Shown here in pieces: positions 40,101 to 48,203 of a stretch of 64,000 nucleotides of DNA. The stretch lies in NCBI GenBank assembly GCA_001942045.1, contig MSTD01000015.1, positions 62,001 to 126,000 on the forward strand. Reading direction: 5' to 3'. Made by a program: the position numbers and the translations under genes. The stretch's first letter is position 1; the number at the start of each line of letters is the position of its first letter. The stretch comes from Mycolicibacterium porcinum (GTDB lineage Bacteria > Actinomycetota > Actinomycetes > Mycobacteriales > Mycobacteriaceae). The notes below the pieces were generated by a model. That model saw only the letters and a program-made list of their open reading frames with translations, was not told where the DNA came from and ran no database searches.

Positions 40101-40981
40101 AGGCGGAGGTTATCGACCGACGGGCTGAGGCGGACAAGCACGATTCGCTGATTCGGGCACTTGGGATTTGCCTCGACGACGCTGACTATCTCAGCCGGAA
40201 CCTGGAGCAGACATTCCAGCAGACTGTCGGTCGTTACACCACAGCTGCCATCAAGCGCATGCGGGAGGTTGAAACCGGGGATGTCAAGGATCTATCCGAA
40301 GCTGCACGGTCATGGGGGTGCCCAGAGCTCGATGTGGAGCTGAAACGATTCCTGACTGCTGCCGCCGACGAGATCAACGAATGGTCCACAACCCACTCTT
40401 CGGCGATCGGTCGTGAGTTCGGTGCCGCCGGATTCGATGTCACACTGGACGTTCCACAACCTGACATGCCGACGACAGAGCGATTGCGCGATGCAACGCA
40501 AGCTGGTGGTGCGGTCACCAAAGGTGCCCGGACGATTACCCAGGCTCTGGGGAGTCGAGACGCGGTATACGCGATTGGGAAATCCATCGGTCACAAGTTC
40601 AAACCGTGGGGTGCGGTCAAGGGTGGTGCTGCCGTCGCCAGGGTCGGCGTCGTCCTGGGCGCGGTGGCTGTCGCGTGGGATGGGGTCAGCTGGTGGTTGG
40701 ACGAAAACAACCGCAGCTCATGGGAGGACAGATGCACGGCGGCGATCGAGGATGTCGAGAGCGACAGTCGAGAACGAGTGCGCGAGCTGCTACACGGCGA
40801 CGGTGGCCCGCTCGCATTGCTGGCTGAGCGGCGCGCACAGGTGGCCGAGATTCGTGCCGAGAATCTTGAAACACAAGCAGCTGCACTGCGTGACGCTGAC
40901 GTTTTGAGCGCCAAACGGGACATCATCAACGAGTTCATAGCCGATGCGGATGGGCTGCGGAAGGAGCCGGAGGGTGATTAG
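37142..40981 (+). CDS. two-headed dynamin-like GTPase (LeoBC/DynA-like)
   Basis: 1279 residues from ATG 37142, behind ggaggaggg; GTG 37130 is a possible alternative. There are two complete GTPase heads. Head 1: GRTGAGKST (102-110), DTPG (146-149) and a weak G4 (NVRN). Head 2: GDFSAGKS (763-770), DTPG (811-814) and NRCD (about 874). Between them, at about residues 512-560, is a long hydrophobic, glycine/alanine-rich stretch like the membrane paddle of bacterial dynamins, and a second such stretch lies near the C-terminus (about 1165-1190). Other parts are helical. Tandem heads in one chain recall DynA of Bacillus and LeoBC of the Eleos defence system, proteins that bind or remodel membranes. 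It overlaps the next GTPase gene by 8 bases. Confidence 0.87.
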   Translation: MAVDAMTSTANADGPDQSLNFDVAVDAALSAGRTEIEKLQTLSDEALAEYQRLVEKAQSMSSIQHELTAQFEAMSRDFAEKASGHLRHQREVLSTFNIAFFGRTGAGKSTLLSTFGRLDGGGVSPGESDWTTDVQTVTWRGCCLYDTPGINGWGGRQSRDELEATARKAVEVADVVLLCFDSQSQQASEFTKVAEWVCHFGKPTIAVLNVRNLRWRHPARVPDQQARRNISVPVRQHADNIRTELANIGLPRIPVVALQSRRALFARASLPFRGPALTDFTSDREQYGVDYLARWSNFEALEALVSAGIAAGGADLRLTSLREGMRAVLADEAALLADFGERVRARIDELDRLVARHLEVLGYPDDDERAEFLHDEAWCGDLLTIFETARGKPYRTPALGTFARNVRMLLKPILAEPRSNSLRRLIKLERKAFDDGHDTDPEKFAEAVFDDDEIDHALCEVWFSASQFLLREIDLATAEIRHSAGTSDQARVSLEGGAGATARAFQSALRSGGMLAGTTATVLAGVALTNFWNPAGWVAGVTLAGIGAAGQLMSWIGGKAGESAESDRRSARAKAVLAGRNAIHETFDRIEQEFLTGARAASWRAAAENLRPLLRDAVVLSALLGDVQTLARKLEGDGSAIPVVSTTDVMLGAEHALAGAGSTAGEQDSNFILLGEDWFDLPSDIQPPPDPTALRNVCREQHRDDVAQLCDAVVHSLSRPEPTKLAAWLNAIADATQGDPRLREVAADYKARSSARPTVAVLGDFSAGKSSFVKRLLIETGSAGDDHPTVRADPTTAKVHRYTVGSYDLLDTPGFQSGRAGHEQEAIDGARDAAFVIVVLHVNLLLGDTSRLESLANGTNVDVGKWPRMLFLINRCDELGVDPDNEVREYFNRRERKEAELRAALQSRNIEVPGEHIHGIASDPFSSVGDRWPVTLSDYERNSDWDGMAAVVEVLQALTPEQIHQASRQAGFDAAHTRLLRIRASTEAEVIDRRAEADKHDSLIRALGICLDDADYLSRNLEQTFQQTVGRYTTAAIKRMREVETGDVKDLSEAARSWGCPELDVELKRFLTAAADEINEWSTTHSSAIGREFGAAGFDVTLDVPQPDMPTTERLRDATQAGGAVTKGARTITQALGSRDAVYAIGKSIGHKFKPWGAVKGGAAVARVGVVLGAVAVAWDGVSWWLDENNRSSWEDRCTAAIEDVESDSRERVRELLHGDGGPLALLAERRAQVAEIRAENLETQAAALRDADVLSAKRDIINEFIADADGLRKEPEGD

Positions 40982-42584
40982 CAAGGTCGACGCAGTTCAA
41001 GCCAAGATCTGGCTCGACGGGCTGCCGGGAGGCGGTCTTAGTGATGAACTTCAACGGCGCTGGGAAGAGTTCGATCTCAACGACAAGCCCGTCGTCACGG
41101 TTTACGGGGCCTACGACACCGGTAAGAGCTCATTGCTACGTCGCGTGATCATCGACGGCGGTGGCGAGGTGCCGGCCTGGCTGACGATCAGTGCCCGCCA
41201 TGAAACCTTCGAAGTGGGCCAGATTGAAGCCGCAGGCTGCGTCCTGCGGGATACTCCGGGGTTTGTGGTGGGAGGTGCCGACGCCCGGTCGGACCACAAC
41301 ACCCAATTGGCAACCGAATCGATAGCGCTCACCGATGTCGCGATCGTGACCGTGACGCCTCAACTGGCTACTGCAGAACACGTGGTGCTGCGTGATCTCG
41401 TGCAACAACACTGGCCGGATCGGTCGTTGTGGTTCGTCATCACGCGCTTCGACGAAGCCGGCATCGATCCGGAGAGCGACATCGACGGATACCGCGACCT
41501 GGCGTGTCGAAAAACAGCGGAACTGCGTCGAGCGCTTGACCTCGATGACAGCATCCCGGTCTTCGTGGTAGCGCAGGACTTCGCTCAAATGGCCGGGGCG
41601 GATCGCAATCCAGCCCCAGCGTTGTGGGATGAGTCGCGAGAATGGGACGGTATGGCGGAGCTGGGCTCTGCTCTATCTGCGTTGGCTGAGGCAGGAATAC
41701 AGACGCTGAGGAAGGCTGCATCGCAACGATTTTGGGCGCAGTTCGTATCCAGCGCGATGGCGAGACTCCGCGCGGAAGCAGAAGAATATTCGAGTCATGC
41801 ACAGTTCACCGATGATGGGCTGAAGCAACGTGAATCCTGGCTCGCTCAGTTGGACGACCTGAAACGAGCTGCTGAGTCTGACTTGCGAGTCAAGACATGC
41901 GAACTCATCGAATACGCGATCGAGGCAGAAGCCGTTGACGGGTTGGGGCAGGATCTGTCGAACACTGTCGAACTCTGGTTCAGCCGACAACAACGAGATG
42001 TCGACAAGTTTCTGCAAAGTGTCTCGGCCACCCGCTCGGTCGAACAGGAGCGACCCTCTTGGCGCGCGCTGCATGACCTGGCGGCAACTGTCCGTATGGA
42101 TGAACCGCAGGCGGCCGACGAGCAGGACTTTGAGCCAAGAGTTGCCCCGTTGGTCGAACGTATTGCGCCGCAAATCATCGCTGCGTTGATCGCCTACGAC
42201 AAGGCAGGCCGTAGGGGGAAGATCCCGGCCACGCCTTCTCCAATCGCGAACGTTGCGGCCGCTGCGACGAATATTCTTCCCGTGGTCATTGAGTTGACAG
42301 GCATGGCCGAGAGAATCGCGCGTGAACGCGCAGCGGCAGCCGCCGAAAAGCAGCGCGTCCTTGGAAACCTTCGGTCGGAGTTGGAGCGGCTGGCAGATGA
42401 AACGTACGTCGTGGCGGATGGTGCGATGGACAGCCTCATCGAATCAGCCCGTGCTGCGGTCACTGCCGCGACCGCTGAGCAGGTTGGCATGCATGACGGA
42501 TTGCACCAGTTGCTTGTAGATTTGAATCGTCACATTTCCGCGGGGGAGATGTTTTTCGGATCTGAACGGGCTGTGCGTACTTGA
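40974..42584 (+). CDS. single-headed dynamin-like GTPase (LeoA-like)
   Basis: 536 residues from GTG 40974, with aaggag seven bases upstream and inside the end of the preceding gene. GTPase motifs: GAYDTGKSS (45-53), DTPG (93-96), and a G4-like TRFD (157-160) in place of NKxD. The rest is helical, with a hydrophobic patch (NILPVVIELTG) about 100 residues before the end and a charged coiled-coil tail. It is coupled to the two-headed GTPase, and the two probably assemble together at the membrane. The pairing matches the Eleos layout in general form, but I cannot confirm family membership without a profile search. Confidence 0.85.
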   Translation: MISKVDAVQAKIWLDGLPGGGLSDELQRRWEEFDLNDKPVVTVYGAYDTGKSSLLRRVIIDGGGEVPAWLTISARHETFEVGQIEAAGCVLRDTPGFVVGGADARSDHNTQLATESIALTDVAIVTVTPQLATAEHVVLRDLVQQHWPDRSLWFVITRFDEAGIDPESDIDGYRDLACRKTAELRRALDLDDSIPVFVVAQDFAQMAGADRNPAPALWDESREWDGMAELGSALSALAEAGIQTLRKAASQRFWAQFVSSAMARLRAEAEEYSSHAQFTDDGLKQRESWLAQLDDLKRAAESDLRVKTCELIEYAIEAEAVDGLGQDLSNTVELWFSRQQRDVDKFLQSVSATRSVEQERPSWRALHDLAATVRMDEPQAADEQDFEPRVAPLVERIAPQIIAALIAYDKAGRRGKIPATPSPIANVAAAATNILPVVIELTGMAERIARERAAAAAEKQRVLGNLRSELERLADETYVVADGAMDSLIESARAAVTAATAEQVGMHDGLHQLLVDLNRHISAGEMFFGSERAVRT

Positions 42585-42693
42585 CGACCAGCAGGATGGC
42601 CTCATACAGCTGCGAACGAGACCTTGTGATCGCCAGCGGCGTTCGAATTGTCGCCGGCGGCAGGAAACTGGCGCCTCGGCGGTCAACGCTGTA

Positions 42694-42699
42694 CTAGGT
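42694..42699 (+). promoter_or_regulatory. possible -10 element for a leaderless transcript
   Basis: taggtt lies seven bases before ATG 42707, which has no Shine-Dalgarno. The 122-base gap after the GTPase gene and this element suggest the PLD module can be transcribed on its own. No clear -35. Confidence 0.35.
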
Positions 42700-42706
42700 T
42701 CTCGCT

Positions 42707-44239
42707 ATGGGGGGACCGCTGAGCGAGGCGCCGGACGCCGTGGCGTCGGTCGATGGTCCGGCGTGGTCGACGCCGGGGATCAGCAAGCGCACGAGCCGTT
42801 ATCCCCTGGCTGTGGAAGCGCCGGTCTTGCGCATGGTCAGCGTGCTGGTGCCCGGTATCTCGACGCTGAGCGAGAGCGCTCTGCACTTTGCGCTCTACTG
42901 GGCACTCGCTGACTTCGCCTCGCATCACGAGTACGACGCCGCTGCTTGCCAAACACTGATTCGCCGCGCCGAATCCGCCTTGGCGTGGGCATCGCTACTC
43001 TCCCCGAGTACCGGCGATCCAACTGGACCTGGCCACCTGCACGGCGCCGATACGGTGCGGAAACTTCTCGCCGATGGTGAGGCCGACCGTCTCAGTGACG
43101 TCGGTGCGGGAACATACTCGGAGCGGGCATCCGGCTTTTGGGCCCAATACAAGGGCCCGGCGAGCACCGTCGGTCTGGTGATGATGGACAAGAACGCGTT
43201 GCGGGTAGGTCAGCGTCGCTGCCCGGAGGCCATCCTCGACATGTTTGTCCCACTCGTGCACATCATTGCGGATCGGCCAGTGGCCGCCGACGACCTTTCG
43301 AGCATCGTGCCCATCGCACACGGTGGGCCGTCGGCACCCTTTGTGGACCCGCTGCGCCAGGTGATGACCGCGAGCGGTGCCGGCGAATGGACGGGCGATG
43401 ACCAGACTCGGCGCGCCACACTGAGGATCTTCTGCCGCGCCGTGCAACTGCAACCGGGACAGCGTGATTGGCGGCGCATCGCCTACGACGGAATCGCGTA
43501 CGGCGACAGGCTGAGCAGCGACGGGATTTTTCAACAGGAAGGTGCTCGCGCTGCGGCCTGGCGTGGTCTGCTGTTGCGGCACCGGTTCGTTGGAGCGTGG
43601 CGGCTGTTGTGGGCCCGCCTGGTCGATCAGGTCCTTGACGCCGCCGAGCCCGTTCGACGAGACGAATTGCACGACTGGATTCGGGGACACATGCCCGAAG
43701 GGCAGCTGACCGCATTCGTGTCGGAGCTCCCGCCGACCGTGGCCGCCGCCGGCCATCCGCGTCCCGCCGAGGACGACCTAGGCGACCGGGGGGAGCTTGA
43801 AACTGCTTTGGCCACCTTGCTTTTGGGGTCCCAGCGGTTGGAGGAACTTGACGGAGAGTCGCTGGCCGCCTTCCGTGGCGGTCGGCAGGCTCCGCGGCGG
43901 GCCTACCTTGACCCGCTGTGGGTAGGCGCCCGCGTGTCCGATGCGTCCCGCCGCACCATCCGGGATTTCGCATCGATGCTCGTCGACGACATGCTCGCGC
44001 AATCGCACCGTATTGCGTTGAGCAAGCTGGAAGTGACGGCGGACGGCCGGATCGAGCTCCCGACGAAGCTCGCGGAGCGAGAGGGCCGGTACTTCGCATT
44101 GGCGGCCGAAGGGGCGGAAAACATCGGATTCCGGGCCGAGTCTTTTGGGAGCATCGCCCGCCAACTCGGCATTTTGTCCTTCGACGCGGATGGTTTTGCA
44201 GTCACTGATGTGGGTAGAAACGTGATGGGGCTGCCGTGA
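42707..44239 (+). CDS. unrecognised 510-residue partner of the PLD-fold protein
   Basis: 510 residues from ATG 42707. No known motif, signal peptide or membrane helix is visible; the protein looks largely helical, with a conserved-looking HFALYWALADFASHHEYD early on and a winged-helix-like C-terminus (RQLGILSFDADGFAVTD). It ends in a GTGA overlap with the PLD-fold gene, so the two are made together. A run of six G residues directly follows the AT of the start codon. The pair is transcribed in the same direction as the dynamin genes, 122 bases after them. I cannot assign a function; a DNA-binding or regulatory subunit for the PLD-fold protein is only a guess. Confidence 0.75.
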   Translation: MGGPLSEAPDAVASVDGPAWSTPGISKRTSRYPLAVEAPVLRMVSVLVPGISTLSESALHFALYWALADFASHHEYDAAACQTLIRRAESALAWASLLSPSTGDPTGPGHLHGADTVRKLLADGEADRLSDVGAGTYSERASGFWAQYKGPASTVGLVMMDKNALRVGQRRCPEAILDMFVPLVHIIADRPVAADDLSSIVPIAHGGPSAPFVDPLRQVMTASGAGEWTGDDQTRRATLRIFCRAVQLQPGQRDWRRIAYDGIAYGDRLSSDGIFQQEGARAAAWRGLLLRHRFVGAWRLLWARLVDQVLDAAEPVRRDELHDWIRGHMPEGQLTAFVSELPPTVAAAGHPRPAEDDLGDRGELETALATLLLGSQRLEELDGESLAAFRGGRQAPRRAYLDPLWVGARVSDASRRTIRDFASMLVDDMLAQSHRIALSKLEVTADGRIELPTKLAEREGRYFALAAEGAENIGFRAESFGSIARQLGILSFDADGFAVTDVGRNVMGLP

Positions 44240-46842
44240 CCGCGCGGGTGCGATTCGACTTCTGCTCACCGTTGACCCTGTTACAGCAATGGCACCATCG
44301 TGCGGACGGGGCTCCTCTATGCGAAGTGTTGCTCACCGGCTACACCCTTGACCTGTTGTTCGTTGAGCAGCGTGCTGTTGCGCTGGCTCGGGGTATGGGG
44401 GCTCGCGTGACGATCCTGAGCGATGCCCATCACGCCGTCCACGACCCGGTGGACGTGCGCAGCGCCGGCCGCGCCTATCAGCACGCAAATGTGGTTTGTC
44501 ACGGTGCATTCCACCCGAAGCTGGCCGTTCTCGTCGGTGACAACGACGTGTGGGCGGCAGTCGGATCGGGGAATCCGACGATCGCCGGCTGGGGACACAA
44601 CGACGAGCTCTGGATTGTGGTGCGAGGGGAGCGATCGCACGGCCCGGCAGCGTTCGCTGATCTCGCGGACTGGCTGACCGCCCTCGCCGAACATCCCGCA
44701 GTGCACATGCCGAGCTGGGTCTCGGGCACCGTGACCCAGATCGCCGAAATGATCCGACCCCAAACGACCGAGGACTCGGCAGTGAGAATTTTGGGCAATC
44801 TTGACCGTCCGATCCTCGACCAGCTGCCCAATCGCCCGGTTGACGCGCTGCACGCCAGTGCACCCTTCTTCGATCCCGATGCCGCAGCAGTTGCCGCCTT
44901 GGTTACCCGCCTGCAGCCCCAGTCGCTGACCGTGGCATTGCAACCAGAATTCGGCAGCTACGACGGCCGCACGGTAACGGCGGCCGCCAAGGATGTATCA
45001 CAGGTCGAGTTCCGATGGCTATCCGAGCAAGGTTCGCGCGTCAGTCACGGAAAACTCATCGAGTGGCGGACAGGCGATGCGCTCACCGCGATGGTGGGCA
45101 GCCCAAACCTCAGCCGTGCCGCATTGCTTACCTCGACCCGTAGCGGGGGAAACTGCGAGCTCGCCGCTGTAAGCCCGGTCGCTGCATCCCTGCTTCCAGA
45201 GGGCGTGGCCGTCGCGGAGTCCGACCTCCAATTGCGCTGCACCATCGAATACTCCGAGAAACGCGTGGCCGCAGTGTTGACGCTGCTTGGAGCACGAACC
45301 AGTGATACTGGTGTCACGGTTGAGTTGGTCTGCCGTGCCGCGGCTCGAATTACGCTGGAGATGGCCTCGACCGCCGCCCCTGGTCAGTGGCGGCCGTACC
45401 ACAGCCTCGAAGTGACCGACGAGGACCGTCAGGGCTTGGTCGTGGCTGAATTCTTAGCACCAGAGCCGGCCGGCGCTGCTGTCCGAGCGAGAGCCATGAT
45501 CGATGATGAAACCGTTACCAGTTCGGTGGTGTTCCTGACGGACGCCGCCGCCTGTCTGCCCAGAACCGGACAGGCCACGATGCCAAGGCTTACCCGCGAT
45601 TACACGGGTGTATTCACTGACGACGAGTTGAGGGTTCGGTTCGAGAAGGACCTGTGGAATCTATTGCAGGCCAACGCGGCCCATCGAGCAACCAAACCCT
45701 CTGGCGTCACCGCGCCGCGCGACGCCGCAGTAGACGACAACGATCGATGGGGGGCTTGGCTCAACGACGTCGGGGCGGCTCTGGGGCCGGCTTTGACGAC
45801 GGGACTGTTCCCGGGCGCCCTGACCACTGCGTCGACCTCGAACTCGACCTGGGCTGTCGACTCCACTCTCACGTTGGAGGCCGAACAACCTCTTGACGAG
45901 GAGGACGAGGTAGGCGACGACCTTTCGGATCGTCGTGCAACGCCGGAGATACCAGCAGAACTACGCCGGCGGATGCGGGTCTGGGCGCAACGGCTGCGCC
46001 GGGGCGTTACCGCGAACCCTGCTCCGACGATCGAACTGCGCATGCTGGTAACGCAACTGCACCTCGACCTGCTCGCCGGCGGCGTGTGGGGACCGGACAA
46101 CGACGGGTGGGCCGACGAACTCGCCGATGTCCTGATCGCAACGTCGCCGACTGTCGCCGACGACCTGCCGAACAGAGTAGAGCCGTATGCTGGCGCTCTC
46201 GTCGCAGTGGGGCTGGCGTTACTTGCGCAGGACGCTACTTTGCACGGAGGGCGGCCACGCGACATCGTTTTCCAACGAGCCTGGGCTGCGGTGGGTGATC
46301 GTGCCGCCGATGCTGACCCAGAGCTCGTCGATCACTACCTTTACCAGCCGGCGCAGTGTTTCAGCCGTGTCGCCGACTGGCAGGACGTAGCAGCCGTCAT
46401 CGCGCTCGCGGGTGCCGCCCGCCAGAATCCCCATGCCGAGCTGCTCGCCGCATTCGAAGCAGAAGGGCTAAACGCGGACTGGATCGATGGCGCGTGGGTC
46501 GCCGATTGCGGAAGCGCTGCGCCGCGGCGCTACGCGGCCCGAATCGCCACGCTCGTCGGCCGTCGCATAGACACCTATGCCGTCGTCGTTCGAGGCGACA
46601 AAGGCAGCTGTGTCCTGCTGTGCCGTGACAACACGTTCGCGCTCGCAGAATCACGATCACAGGTGTGGCGGGTGTTCCAACGGCCATCACCGCTAAGCAC
46701 ACCTACGACGATGCTCGCGGAAGGGCTGCCTTCCGGGAAATCTCATCCCCGCGGGCAATCCAATGCGGCACCCGAAATTGTTGTACAGCTGGCTGATTCG
46801 ATGGGTGTGACACTGGCTGCTCTGCTCGCGACCTTAGACTGA
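44236..46842 (+). CDS. PLD-fold phosphodiesterase-like protein with two degenerate HKD motifs
   Basis: 868 residues from GTG 44236, overlapping the upstream stop. The N-terminal 330 residues form a two-repeat PLD fold: HPK (93-95) followed by GSGN, and HGK (271-273) followed by GSPNLS. Each repeat keeps the His and Lys, but the Asp seven positions after the His is missing in both. PLD-fold nucleases such as BfiI and DrmC also lack strict HKD motifs, so nuclease activity remains likely. The middle is beta-rich, and an acidic segment (EEDEVGDDL, about 555) precedes a helical C-terminus. No membrane segment. With the coupled 510-residue protein it forms a two-gene unit that may be a separate defence system or the effector arm of the dynamin locus. 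Confidence 0.82.
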   Translation: MTARVRFDFCSPLTLLQQWHHRADGAPLCEVLLTGYTLDLLFVEQRAVALARGMGARVTILSDAHHAVHDPVDVRSAGRAYQHANVVCHGAFHPKLAVLVGDNDVWAAVGSGNPTIAGWGHNDELWIVVRGERSHGPAAFADLADWLTALAEHPAVHMPSWVSGTVTQIAEMIRPQTTEDSAVRILGNLDRPILDQLPNRPVDALHASAPFFDPDAAAVAALVTRLQPQSLTVALQPEFGSYDGRTVTAAAKDVSQVEFRWLSEQGSRVSHGKLIEWRTGDALTAMVGSPNLSRAALLTSTRSGGNCELAAVSPVAASLLPEGVAVAESDLQLRCTIEYSEKRVAAVLTLLGARTSDTGVTVELVCRAAARITLEMASTAAPGQWRPYHSLEVTDEDRQGLVVAEFLAPEPAGAAVRARAMIDDETVTSSVVFLTDAAACLPRTGQATMPRLTRDYTGVFTDDELRVRFEKDLWNLLQANAAHRATKPSGVTAPRDAAVDDNDRWGAWLNDVGAALGPALTTGLFPGALTTASTSNSTWAVDSTLTLEAEQPLDEEDEVGDDLSDRRATPEIPAELRRRMRVWAQRLRRGVTANPAPTIELRMLVTQLHLDLLAGGVWGPDNDGWADELADVLIATSPTVADDLPNRVEPYAGALVAVGLALLAQDATLHGGRPRDIVFQRAWAAVGDRAADADPELVDHYLYQPAQCFSRVADWQDVAAVIALAGAARQNPHAELLAAFEAEGLNADWIDGAWVADCGSAAPRRYAARIATLVGRRIDTYAVVVRGDKGSCVLLCRDNTFALAESRSQVWRVFQRPSPLSTPTTMLAEGLPSGKSHPRGQSNAAPEIVVQLADSMGVTLAALLATLD

Positions 46843-47332
46843 TTCCGAGGGCCGGTACGTCTATGGGTTACTCGGAGGTTCCAATGGTGGTGTGGTTGAG
46901 CCTCTATGCGCCGCCGCAGGGCGACTGGCGAACTACGGAACCAGGGTCTCCCCGCGGATGGACCCGGTGCGGCTGCCCGAACCCACTGACCCCGGCACCA
47001 GCTCTCCACTTACTACTCGTCGCCCCGCAGCGGTATGTGGAACCCCTCCATACCTCCCAGGCATCGGGAACGACAGCTGCTGATCAGTTCAGGATGTGGG
47101 ATTGGTGTGACACGTCAAGGAGACGCAGTTTGAACGCCCCACAGGGTCGTGGTCACCGACCTTGACCCCAAACGGCGCTACCGCATCCCGGCGGTCGGAG
47201 TTTGTCGATACGTGTTGCATGCTCATCGGTTCGCCAGACCGTCATCGTATTTAGAAGCTTGTCGGTGGCCTCTGCCATTCTGTCCGGCTGCCCTGAACAC
47301 AGGCAGTGCCATTCAGCGCGAGAGGTAGAGCA
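46843..47332. other. 490-base stretch without a supportable gene
   Basis: Between the PLD-fold gene and the next small operon no frame has a believable start, ribosome site and composition. Short plus-strand frames (for example 46863-47165 and 46892-47083) read as low-complexity proline/arginine-rich sequence. It may hold gene remnants at the edge of the defence island. No tRNA, direct repeat or transposase fragment was recognised. Confidence 0.5.
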
Positions 47333-47722
47333 GTGACACATCCGCGGGACGGCCGCAACTATGCGGCGGAACTCGACGACAACCTGTTGGAGCGCATCAC
47401 GGAAGTGGTCGCCAGCAGCGATGCTATCGAGACCCTAAGTAACAAGCGCACCAACTGGATTGCGTCGTTCGACCGTACGGGCGTCTGGGTGGAGACCGAA
47501 CGGTCCCGGGCACGGACAACCGGACCTCAGTTGGTGCCGGCATGGATGATCGTCGTGGCGTGGGAACAGTTGTGTAAGAACGGAACGCTCAGCCATATCG
47601 AGTTGCTCAACCACCTGAAGGTCATGCGGTCGGCGTTCGTCTGCGCCTTGCTCGCGCAGTTCCCTGACGTCGTGGTGGTGCAAGATCGCCCGGCTGTCCT
47701 GGAGAGGATCGCCGCCTCGTGA
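47333..47722 (+). CDS. small conserved-looking hypothetical protein
   Basis: 129 residues from GTG 47333 with agagg nine bases upstream. No known motif is recognised. The sequence has a helical N-terminus, a tryptophan-containing core (TNWIASF, PAWMIVVAWEQL) and ends with a strand-like FPDVVVVQD. It overlaps the next small gene as GTGA, so both belong to one operon that ends at the hairpin at 48073-48095. Its position right after the defence island leaves open whether it belongs to it. Confidence 0.65.
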   Translation: MTHPRDGRNYAAELDDNLLERITEVVASSDAIETLSNKRTNWIASFDRTGVWVETERSRARTTGPQLVPAWMIVVAWEQLCKNGTLSHIELLNHLKVMRSAFVCALLAQFPDVVVVQDRPAVLERIAAS

Positions 47723-47940
47723 AGAAGAATACGATCAGGACGCCAAGGCAGGGTTGGGAGTATTGGCGCCTCAACCGGATCGACTATGACTGCCTCCAGT
47801 GGTTGGCCATCAGCCGGCCGGACGCCCGGGCAAGTATCGGCCAAACGAAGCTGTGGACGTTGATCCCAGCGCTTGGTGTTACGACGCGGTTTGAACCGCA
47901 TCGGCTCAGGGGGTACCTACGGACGAGGGAAATCCCGTGA
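47719..47940 (+). CDS. 73-residue basic hypothetical protein
   Basis: Starts at GTG 47719, sharing GTGA with the stop of the upstream gene. It is short, basic and rich in Arg and Trp (GWEYWRLNRIDYD). No family is recognised. Support is mainly the exact stop/start overlap and the shared terminator downstream. Confidence 0.5.
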   Translation: MKKNTIRTPRQGWEYWRLNRIDYDCLQWLAISRPDARASIGQTKLWTLIPALGVTTRFEPHRLRGYLRTREIP

Positions 47941-47941
47941 G

Positions 47942-48058
47942 GTGTGGGCCGCGGCGTCGGGCAACGTCCGCGCGTACCGTGGCGCCAGGCTGATCAACCC
48001 AGATGCTTTGATGCCCGAGTTCAGCGACGATCAACGCGCCGAACTGGCGGACGGCTAG
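47942..48058 (+). CDS. possible 38-residue small protein closing the operon
   Basis: An open frame from GTG 47942, one base after the upstream stop, to TAG 48058. It encodes a compact sequence ending PEFSDDQRAELADG, which reads like normal protein. The ribosome site is weak. A strong hairpin begins 14 bases after the stop, which supports 48058 as the end of an operon. It could instead be the displaced C-terminus of the 73-residue gene. Confidence 0.35.
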   Translation: MWAAASGNVRAYRGARLINPDALMPEFSDDQRAELADG

Positions 48059-48072
48059 CCACTGCGGCAGCA

Positions 48073-48095
48073 GGGGCCGACTCGTCGTCGGCCCC
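48073..48095 (+). terminator. hairpin terminator of the small-gene operon
   Basis: GGGGCCGAC - tcgtc - GTCGGCCCC: a perfect 9-base-pair stem with a 5-base loop. No T tract follows, as is often the case for mycobacterial terminators. Confidence 0.6.
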
Positions 48096-48203
48096 CGGCC
48101 TCGTGGGAATTCACGAGGCCATCGCGTGGCTCCATCCGGCCCGGTAGCTGGTGGTGGGATCGGCGTGCTGATGCCGGAACATCCTGTCAGCCAATTGAAT
48201 GGG

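Noticed and set aside
42707..42716. Run of six G at the start codon of the 510-residue gene as a phase-variation switch
   Set aside because: Six bases is short for a slippage tract in a high-GC genome, and no second signal supports it.
46863..47165. 100-codon plus-strand frame in the gap after the PLD-fold gene
   Set aside because: No ribosome site, proline/arginine-rich, no recognised family; kept only as unassigned sequence.
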